Below are positions 1 through 5,323 of a stretch of DNA of 6,492 nt, one piece after another (the stretch's first letter is position 1; each line of letters opens with the position of its first letter). A model generated the notes under the pieces. It saw nothing but the letters and a program-made list of their open reading frames with translations. It had not been told where the DNA came from and searched no databases. The stretch is taken from contig CAZPQV010000096.1 of assembly GCA_964588705.1 (NCBI GenBank), forward strand, positions 1 through 6,492. The letters are read 5' to 3'. Position numbers and translations under genes: made by a program. The DNA is from CAZPQV01 sp964588705 (GTDB lineage Bacteria > Bacteroidota > Bacteroidia > Flavobacteriales > Weeksellaceae).

Positions 1-507
1 GGTTTGACATCTTTTGTGGTAGCTGGCTCACCAAATATTACTCTACTTAAGGTTAATTTTGATTATGACAGTGTTACTCCTGTAGATAAAATTATTGAAA
101 ACAATCCTCTAGACGTCACAATGTGGGATAATACAACCAATACCATATTGGTTCCTGAACAACTGCTTGGACAAGCTATTGGTATAAATATTTCCTTAAA
201 ATATGCTGCTGTTAATTCAAACTCTGTTTCATCCAGAGTAGCTGCATATACCGGTGATGCAATAGTTGGTACAAATGGAAACTATTTAAGTGGTGGCACT
301 AAACTGAAAGATTTATTTTTCAAAAAAAATGCTCAAGGTATAATTCCTTACGTAAGAGATGAATTGGTTTTAAATCCAATCATTGTTACTCAGGATATAA
401 TCGATTACGGAATTAAAATTTTTATCGGCAATTCCGGCAATCAGCAAGATTCCTATTATGAACCTACTCTAACCGTTAACTATGGATTGGTAAATGTTAC
501 TTTATAG
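1..507 (+). CDS. 3' end of an unrecognised beta-rich protein (partial)
   Basis: The reading frame is open from the first base of the window and ends at a TAG stop. The first possible start inside it is a TTG at position 4 with no supporting context, so this is most likely the C-terminal 168 residues of a longer protein. I do not recognise the family. The sequence is rich in Asn, Thr, Val, Ile and Ser, has no Cys or His and one Trp, and alternates hydrophobic and polar residues as in beta-strands. It has no membrane segment and ends in YYEPTLTVNYGLVNVTL. That final pattern weakly resembles the last strand of a jelly-roll or adhesin-type domain, so a surface or phage-tail-like structural protein is possible, but this is a guess. 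The DNA looks more AT-rich by eye than guaA and purD. It is followed by a terminator and is transcriptionally separate from the next gene. Confidence 0.75.
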   Translation, partial: GLTSFVVAGSPNITLLKVNFDYDSVTPVDKIIENNPLDVTMWDNTTNTILVPEQLLGQAIGINISLKYAAVNSNSVSSRVAAYTGDAIVGTNGNYLSGGTKLKDLFFKKNAQGIIPYVRDELVLNPIIVTQDIIDYGIKIFIGNSGNQQDSYYEPTLTVNYGLVNVTL

Positions 508-516
508 ATTTTAAAA

Positions 517-556
517 ACACAAATGATGAAATAATTATTTTACACAAATGATGAAA
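517..556. repeat. Two 15-bp direct repeats after the first gene
   Basis: The sequence ACACAAATGATGAAA occurs exactly twice, at 517-531 and 542-556, a 25-bp period with a 10-bp AT-only spacer. The second copy runs into the A-tract of the terminator. It probably arose by a small local duplication downstream of the stop codon. I see no function for it. Confidence 0.8.
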
Positions 557-584
557 AAAAAGCTCCGAAATTCGGGGCTTTTTT
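554..584 (+). terminator. Intrinsic terminator of the partial first gene
   Basis: An A-tract (554-561) leads into a stem whose arms are GCTCCG (562-567) and CGGGGC (573-578), with one G-U pair and a short AAATT loop. A run of six Ts follows (579-584). It lies about 47 nt after the TAG stop. The A-tract on the left would let it act on the other strand too, but no minus-strand gene enters it here. Confidence 0.85.
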
Positions 585-623
585 AATGATATATTTCTGA
601 ATGTTTTTTTATAACTTTAATAG

Positions 624-1952
624 ATGAAATTCTTTCCCTTACTCTTTTTACTGTTAACCCTAAATCTTGGTGCTCAGGAAGGATTTCGATTGCAGACCGA
701 TAAAAAAACGGTTATTCCATTTCAACTGATTAACAATCTCATCTTTATTCCGGTGAATATCAATGGTGTGGATCTTACTTTTCTGCTGGATTCAGGGGTG
801 AGCGAAACATTGCTTTTCAGTCTCGAAAACAAGGAAGTTAATTTCAAGAATGTCGAAAAAATGACCTTCTCAGGCTTGGGAGGATCTTTAGAAATTGAAG
901 GTTTAACATCCATCAACAACCGGGTAAACATTGGTGGAAACTTCGTTGATGAGCAACACCAGGTTTATATCATTTTAGATGAAGATTTTAATATTTCTTC
1001 TCATGTTGGGATTCCTGTAAACGGCATAATTGGCTATCATTTTTTCAAAAATCACAAATTAAAAATTGATTATGTCAGTAAAAGGATTACTGTTTTAAGT
1101 GAGAAACAGTTCAATAAAGAAAATAAAAAATATGAGGTTTTACCCATTCATATTGAGGGAAATAAACCTTATATAACTGCCGATGTAGAACAGGTTTACG
1201 AAAGAAAAACTTCGAAACTTCTCGTCGATTTAGGAAATAGCGATGCCATTTGGCTTTTCCCAAGTTTAATTGCCGGTTTTGAATATAACAGACCGAATAT
1301 TGATGATTTTTTAGGACGTGGTTTCAATGGCGATATTTTCGGAAAACGAAGCCGTATTCATAAATTCTATCTTGGCTCACATACGATTGATAAACCTTTG
1401 GCAGCAATGCCTGACGAGTATTCAATTCAGCATTTACGAATAATTCCGGGAAGAAAAGGCTCTGTCGGAAGTGAAACACTCCGTCGTTTTACATTGATTT
1501 TTGACTATCCTGAAAACAGACTCTTCATCAGAAAAAACAGAAATTTTAGAGATCCTTTCCATTTTAATATGAGTGGTTTAGACATTAAACACGATGGCAT
1601 GTTTTGGGATAAAGATATGGTGGAAGTAGAAAATCCAAACCGAAGAGAAAACGCCGGAAATGACAAAGAAATTTTCATAAATCAGAATAAATTTCAATAC
1701 CGTTTTGTTCTGAAACCATCTTATTCTGTGGCAGGAACCAGAAGCGACTCGCCTGGCTACAAAGCGGGAATACGGAAAGACGACAAACTGATTTCCATTA
1801 ACGGAAAGAAAACCGGAGACTTGTCTTTACAGAAAATAAATGAGATATTGAGGTCTGAAGAAGGAAGACATCTGCGTTTCGTAATAGAACGTAAAGGAAG
1901 AGAAATGGCATTTGATTTCTATCTTGAAGACCCAATCCCATTTTTAGAATAA
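624..1952 (+). CDS. Exported aspartyl protease-like protein with C-terminal PDZ domain
   Basis: The 442-residue protein begins with a type I signal peptide: K2, a Phe/Leu-rich core at 3-15, and likely cleavage after LGA (17), so it should be periplasmic or exported. Two retropepsin-like lobes follow. The first has LLDSG (54-58) paired with GIIGYHFFKN (134-143) and a following IDY strand. The second has LLVDLGNSD (199-207) paired with GSETLRRFTLIFDY (282-295). Predicted catalytic aspartates are D56 and D202. The second site reads DLG rather than DTG or DSG, which may weaken catalysis. A PDZ domain covers about 365-433, with SPGYKAGIRKDDKLISING as its most typical stretch. The layout matches the aspartyl protease/PDZ proteins common in Bacteroidota; their substrates are mostly unknown. 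The ATG at 624 is chosen because it gives an intact signal peptide; no Shine-Dalgarno is present. It sits 6 nt before the next gene and probably shares its transcript. Confidence 0.88.
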   Translation: MKFFPLLFLLLTLNLGAQEGFRLQTDKKTVIPFQLINNLIFIPVNINGVDLTFLLDSGVSETLLFSLENKEVNFKNVEKMTFSGLGGSLEIEGLTSINNRVNIGGNFVDEQHQVYIILDEDFNISSHVGIPVNGIIGYHFFKNHKLKIDYVSKRITVLSEKQFNKENKKYEVLPIHIEGNKPYITADVEQVYERKTSKLLVDLGNSDAIWLFPSLIAGFEYNRPNIDDFLGRGFNGDIFGKRSRIHKFYLGSHTIDKPLAAMPDEYSIQHLRIIPGRKGSVGSETLRRFTLIFDYPENRLFIRKNRNFRDPFHFNMSGLDIKHDGMFWDKDMVEVENPNRRENAGNDKEIFINQNKFQYRFVLKPSYSVAGTRSDSPGYKAGIRKDDKLISINGKKTGDLSLQKINEILRSEEGRHLRFVIERKGREMAFDFYLEDPIPFLE

Positions 1953-1958
1953 CCACCG

Positions 1959-2489
1959 ATGAAAACAGAACAAACCACTCTCGATAAAATAAGAACCCGT
2001 CCCCGTTTTAAGATCTACACAACTCTTTCCAGAGAAGAATTCGAATCGCACTTAAAAGAAGATTTGCAAAAAAGCAGCGACGAATTTGAAGGAAACGTAA
2101 ATCGTGAAGGTGCAATTATTTCGGTAAAAAGCAATGATAATCCTTATTGGAAACCCACACTGTCACTAAGGTCTGAACTAAATGAAAATGAAAACACCAT
2201 CATTCGCGGCGTGTTTGGTCCGACCTCAGCAGTATGGACATTTTTTATGTTTCTTTATTTTGTTTGGAGCATTCTATGGATGGTGTTTATCACACTTTGG
2301 TTCGTTGGGAAACAGATTAAAACTGATGAATACAGTTGGGGACTTCTCTGGTCTTTTATTATTTTGGGAGTTGGCTTTGCAACTTATTTAGCTGGAAAAA
2401 TCGGACAAAAACTAGCAAAAAAAGAAATGAACCAACTTCGAAATTTTGCCGTAGATTTTGTTTCAATTCATGAAAAAAAGGAAGTTTAA
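1959..2489 (+). CDS. Small membrane protein with two transmembrane helices, function unknown
   Basis: The 176-residue protein has no signal peptide. Residues 1-88 form a soluble, charged part containing RPRFKIYTTLSREEFESHL, then a strand-like GNVNREGAIISV and a YWKPTLSLRSEL segment ending in IIRGVFGPTSAVW. Two hydrophobic helices follow, at about 91-117 and 126-146, and then a short basic tail (GQKLAKKEMNQLRNF). Both ends probably face the cytoplasm. The general pattern resembles hypothetical proteins I recall from Bacteroidota, but I know no assigned function. It starts 6 nt after the stop of the protease-like gene, which suggests co-transcription and perhaps translational coupling, since no Shine-Dalgarno is visible. 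Its last codons form the left arm of a terminator hairpin, and its stop overlaps the end of the convergent gene by 4 nt. Confidence 0.8.
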   Translation: MKTEQTTLDKIRTRPRFKIYTTLSREEFESHLKEDLQKSSDEFEGNVNREGAIISVKSNDNPYWKPTLSLRSELNENENTIIRGVFGPTSAVWTFFMFLYFVWSILWMVFITLWFVGKQIKTDEYSWGLLWSFIILGVGFATYLAGKIGQKLAKKEMNQLRNFAVDFVSIHEKKEV

Positions 2490-2503
2490 GCCACTTCCTT
2501 TTC
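2473..2503. terminator. Bidirectional terminator with both stop codons in its loop
   Basis: The arms AAAAGGAAGT (2476-2485) and ACTTCCTTTT (2493-2502) pair perfectly over 10 bp around the 7-nt loop TTAAGCC. The loop holds the distinguishing bases of both stop codons, plus-strand TAA at 2487-2489 and minus-strand TAA at 2488-2486. Read on the minus strand, the stem is followed by seven Ts (2479-2473), a good intrinsic terminator for the transpeptidase gene. On the plus strand the T-run is only four long and then CGG, so termination there should be weaker. The stem has only three G-C pairs, so its strength is modest. Confidence 0.68.
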
Positions 2504-3469
2504 GGCATTTATTTCTTCTGAATCGGTACTTAATTTAATTGGTCCGCGCACTTCCTCAGAGTTTTTCTGTTCCTTTAAAATTTCATCTAAATGAGGTGAA
2601 ACCAATTCGTTCATTTCCTGCTCAGAAATATCATTAGCTGTGGGATTTTCCAACAATTGCAGCCACGGTTTCGATTTAAAATCTGAATCTCCGAAAACCA
2701 TTACCGGAGTTCCTTTCGCTTTTACTGTTTGTCCCTTATTGGTTAAAATCCACTGATCTGCCCAACTGTACATCCATTTTGCATCATTTTCCAAAAGTCT
2801 CAGGCATGAATGCGACGCATGAAATCCGGGTAAATCATACTGATGCCAACCGATTCCCATCGTATTGTGAACATTGAAATTCCATCTTAAAATCCATTCG
2901 GAATTGGAAGTGCTTATGGCAACTTCTTTTTTCCAGTTGGTAAACATCAGACCTTTTTTAGTGGGAGTTGCTTTTTTTCCCATACTTGAAGGACCCCATT
3001 TGATAAGATTTCCATTTTCATACAGGGCATAAGCATGAATGTCATAAGAGAAAAAAGCCATCTTTTTAACGTCTTTAAGATTTTCAACTTTGGCTGGAAA
3101 TGGCGAATATTTCAGAAAATCCTCTTCAATTTTTTCAGGGATAATCAATGTATCTGCTCTCCAGCGGTTTTTATTATCCAGGCGGTTTAAAGCCAGAATT
3201 GTATACCGTTCTTCTTCAGAATATTTCTCAAGAAAAGCTGCCATTACAGAGTCCTTATGTTTTCCTTCTCCAAAGGCAAGCGCCTCGTATTTAATCGTAT
3301 CTCTTTTAGGAATCAGTGCAGCAATACTGTCCTTAATCCTTGCAGAATCTACCGCAGCGCCGGGAAAATTTTCCTCAGAAACTGTAATATTCTCCTTTTT
3401 ACACTGCACCAAAAATAATGCTGCCAAAAGCAACATCCAAAATAAATTATTTCCCTTTATCAGTTTCAT
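2486..3469 (-). CDS. L,D-transpeptidase (YkuD-fold) lipoprotein
   Basis: I start the protein at the ATG at 3469 (327 residues). A longer frame from a TTG at 3508 would put 13 extra residues before the lipoprotein signal. The N-terminus has K2 and K5, a hydrophobic core and LFLVQC with C23 as the likely lipidated cysteine; Gln just before that Cys is unusual for a lipobox. Residues about 85-112 (ILALNRLD...RADTLIIP) look LysM-like and may bind peptidoglycan. The catalytic domain spans about 137-260, with TPTKKGLMFTNWK, then WHQYDLPG and SHSCLRL. C222 is the predicted nucleophile, with H209 and H220 nearby; the usual SHGC motif has Ser in place of Gly. An acidic tail follows. Such enzymes make 3-3 peptidoglycan cross-links or attach proteins to the wall, here probably in the periplasm. 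The exact substrate is not evident. It converges with the membrane protein gene. Confidence 0.87.
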   Translation of the reverse strand: MKLIKGNNLFWMLLLAALFLVQCKKENITVSEENFPGAAVDSARIKDSIAALIPKRDTIKYEALAFGEGKHKDSVMAAFLEKYSEEERYTILALNRLDNKNRWRADTLIIPEKIEEDFLKYSPFPAKVENLKDVKKMAFFSYDIHAYALYENGNLIKWGPSSMGKKATPTKKGLMFTNWKKEVAISTSNSEWILRWNFNVHNTMGIGWHQYDLPGFHASHSCLRLLENDAKWMYSWADQWILTNKGQTVKAKGTPVMVFGDSDFKSKPWLQLLENPTANDISEQEMNELVSPHLDEILKEQKNSEEVRGPIKLSTDSEEINAEKEVA

Positions 3470-3543
3470 AAAAACTATTTGAACTGTGAGTCTCAATAAT
3501 GATACCAAATAAACTTAAAGATAAAATCGTTAATATTAAATTA

Positions 3544-3573
3544 AAAAAATCTCCGAAATTTCGGAGATTTTTT
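3544..3573 (-). terminator. Terminator of guaA
   Basis: This is a perfect 30-bp inverted repeat centred between 3558 and 3559, with the core TCTCCGAAATTTCGGAGA flanked by A-runs and T-runs. It starts 36 nt after the guaA stop and lies 75 nt before the transpeptidase start, so it separates the two minus-strand genes. Its symmetry would let it act in either direction. Confidence 0.88.
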
Positions 3574-3608
3574 ATCTTTCTAAACGCGCCGACAGCACGA
3601 ATTTATAT

Positions 3609-5138
3609 TTACTCCCATTCAATCGTTGCCGGTGGTTTGCTCGAAATATCGTAAGCAACGCGGTTGATTCCTTTCACCTCATTGATGATTCTGTTTGAAA
3701 CATTTTCAAGGAAATCCCAAGGCAGTTTACTGAATGTTGCCGTCATAAAATCGATGGTATTGGCAGAACGCACCACCGCGGTATATTCATAAGTTCTTTC
3801 GTCGCCCATCACTCCAACGGATTTTACAGGAAGTAATACCACAAAAGCCTGCGAAACCTTATCGTAAAGATTATTTTTGTAAAGCTCTTCAATGAAAATA
3901 TCATCCGCATTTTGCAGAATTTCAACTTTCTCAGCATCGACTTCACCTAGTACACGAATTCCTAATCCCGGTCCCGGAAACGGATGACGATAGACTAAAT
4001 GATGCGGAATTCCCAATTCCTCACCTACTTTGCGGACTTCGTCTTTAAACAGTTCACGCAGTGGTTCTACCAGTTCCATTTTCATATCTTCCGGAAGACC
4101 GCCAACATTATGGTGCGATTTAATCACTGCGGAAGGCCCTTTTACCGACTGACTCTCAATCACATCGGGATAAATCGTACCTTGCGCTAAGAATTTTGCA
4201 CCTTCAAACTTGTGTGCCTCTTCATCGAAAACGGCAATAAATTCTTTACCGATAATTTTACGTTTTTCTTCGGGATCAGAAACACCTTTCAGTTTGGATA
4301 AAAAACGTTCGGAAGCATCCACCATATCAATTTTCATATGAAGATGTTCGCCGTAATTTTCCATTACTTTTTTGCCTTCATCTTTACGAAGAAGTCCGGT
4401 ATCTACGAAGATGCATTGCAGCTGATCGCCAATAGCTTTATGAATTAAAACTGCAGCAACCGATGAATCAACACCTCCGGAAAGACCCAGGATTACTTTC
4501 TCATCACCCACCTGCTTTTTGATATCTGCGATAGTTCTTTCAATATATCCTGAAATTCTCCAGTTTTTCTCGGCTTTACAGATGTTCAGGACGAAGTTTT
4601 CAAGCATTTTGGCTCCTTCTTCGGTGTGCGTTACTTCCGGATGGAACTGAACGGTGAAAATGTTTTTCTTTTCATTTGCCATCGCCGCAATAACATCGCT
4701 TCTGCCTGATATTTCAAAACCTTCCGGAACTTCTTCCACTTCATCGAAATGGCTCATCCAAACCGTAGATTTTCTTGAAACTCCAATGAATAATGGGTTG
4801 CTTCTTAAGATTTCAAATTCAGATTTTCCGTATTCGCCTTTTACGCCTTTGGAAACTTTTCCTCCCAATAGATGTGCTGTAAGCTGCATGCCGTAGCAGA
4901 TTCCTAAAATTGGAATTCCGGCATCGAACAGAGCTTTATCTACGAGATGTGCATCAGGAGCATTTACAGAACTTGGACCTCCGGAAAGAATGATTCCCAC
5001 AGGATTTTTTGCCAGAATTTCTTCTAAAGGAGTGTTATATGGAATGATTTCGGAGTAAACTTCCATTTCGCGAATTCTTCTTCCAATAAGTTGGTTGAAC
5101 TGCGATCCGAAATCGAGAATGATGATACCGTTGTTCAT
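3609..5138 (-). CDS. guaA: GMP synthase (glutamine-hydrolysing)
   Basis: This cytoplasmic enzyme converts XMP, ATP and glutamine to GMP, the last step of GMP synthesis. The 509 residues are complete and of normal family length. The N-terminal class I glutamine amidotransferase domain (about 1-190) shows LSGGPSS (51-57), the nucleophile C81 in GICYGMQ, and H166 and E168 in FHPEVTH. The ATP pyrophosphatase domain has the P-loop LGLSGGVDSS (217-226). The C-terminal dimerisation and XMP-binding part has RHPFPGPGLGIRVLGE (384-399), GVMGDERTYEY (442-452) and the terminal KPPATIEWE. All key residues are present. The ATG at 5138 is right because MNNGIIILDFGSQ is the usual family start. No Shine-Dalgarno is visible in the AT-rich leader. 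The purD terminator and a repeat element lie upstream, so guaA probably has its own promoter in 5139-5190. Confidence 0.98.
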   Translation of the reverse strand: MNNGIIILDFGSQFNQLIGRRIREMEVYSEIIPYNTPLEEILAKNPVGIILSGGPSSVNAPDAHLVDKALFDAGIPILGICYGMQLTAHLLGGKVSKGVKGEYGKSEFEILRSNPLFIGVSRKSTVWMSHFDEVEEVPEGFEISGRSDVIAAMANEKKNIFTVQFHPEVTHTEEGAKMLENFVLNICKAEKNWRISGYIERTIADIKKQVGDEKVILGLSGGVDSSVAAVLIHKAIGDQLQCIFVDTGLLRKDEGKKVMENYGEHLHMKIDMVDASERFLSKLKGVSDPEEKRKIIGKEFIAVFDEEAHKFEGAKFLAQGTIYPDVIESQSVKGPSAVIKSHHNVGGLPEDMKMELVEPLRELFKDEVRKVGEELGIPHHLVYRHPFPGPGLGIRVLGEVDAEKVEILQNADDIFIEELYKNNLYDKVSQAFVVLLPVKSVGVMGDERTYEYTAVVRSANTIDFMTATFSKLPWDFLENVSNRIINEVKGINRVAYDISSKPPATIEWE

Positions 5139-5144
5139 TTATAT

Positions 5145-5162
5145 ATTTGAATTATTTGAATT
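5145..5162. repeat. Tandem 9-bp repeat in the guaA leader
   Basis: ATTTGAATT occurs twice head to tail, at 5145-5153 and 5154-5162. On the guaA strand this reads AATTCAAAT twice, ending 6 nt before the ATG. It may be simple AT-rich drift. It occupies the place where a ribosome-binding or regulatory site would be expected, but I can assign no role. Confidence 0.75.
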
Positions 5163-5190
5163 TGTAAAAAAATTTATTATACCCACTGTT

Positions 5191-5280
5191 CCCTAGCCCT
5201 GATGGAACGGTATGTTTGAGCTCTCCCGATGCTTCGGGAAGCGAGTAGTGACAGCATCCCGCACGTGCGGGACGGCTTCT
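5191..5280. repeat. GC-rich dispersed intergenic repeat element (flavobacterial REP-like), probable
   Basis: The segment is strikingly GC-rich between AT-rich flanks. It starts with CCCTAGCCCTGATGGAACGG (5191-5210), a sequence I recall at the start of a repeat found many times between genes in Chryseobacterium and Flavobacterium genomes. It holds two hairpins. The first is TCCCGA/TCGGGA (5224-5229 and 5234-5239, loop TGCT), with an outer CTC/GAG pairing at 5221-5223 and 5243-5245. The second is the 16-bp palindrome TCCCGCACGTGCGGGA (5257-5272). There is no reading frame and no second copy in the window, so its dispersed nature rests on memory. The boundaries are approximate. Its hairpins lack T-runs, so they are not typical terminators. 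Confidence 0.6.
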
Positions 5281-5292
5281 AATTATTAAAAT

Positions 5293-5318
5293 AAAAAGAC
5301 GTGAAAATTCACGCCTTT
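5293..5318 (-). terminator. Terminator of purD
   Basis: On the minus strand, an 11-bp stem (AAAGGCGTGAA against TTCACGTCTTT, 5318-5308 and 5305-5295) encloses a 2-nt loop and ends in a run of five Ts (5297-5293). The pair at 5314/5299 is a permitted G-U when transcribed from the minus strand but an A-C mismatch from the plus strand. This fits use by purD, whose stop is only 6 nt upstream. Confidence 0.82.
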
Positions 5319-5323
5319 ATAAT

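Noticed and set aside
590..619. Possible Bacteroidota-type -7 boxes (TATATTTC at 590-597, TAACTTTA at 612-619) before the protease-like gene
   Set aside because: Each matches TAnnTTTG at seven of eight places, which is common in AT-rich DNA, and I find no TTG-type -33 element at the right distance. A promoter must exist near here, but I cannot place it.
3470..3508. N-terminal extension of the transpeptidase to a TTG at 3508
   Set aside because: It would place 13 residues ahead of a complete lipoprotein signal that begins at a proper ATG at 3469.
5142..5149. Perfect TATATTTG -7 box on the plus strand
   Set aside because: It points away from guaA, towards the antisense of purD. There is no plus-strand gene downstream and no clear -33 element, so it is probably chance within the tandem repeat.
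5176..5181. TATAAT on the guaA strand at the edge of the repeat element
   Set aside because: Bacteroidota housekeeping promoters do not use the E. coli-type -10 box, and there is no matching -35. Chance is the simpler explanation.
5139..5190. Purine riboswitch upstream of guaA
   Set aside because: The leader is about 50 nt of nearly pure AT sequence with no three-way-junction pairing. The hairpins further upstream belong to the repeat element.
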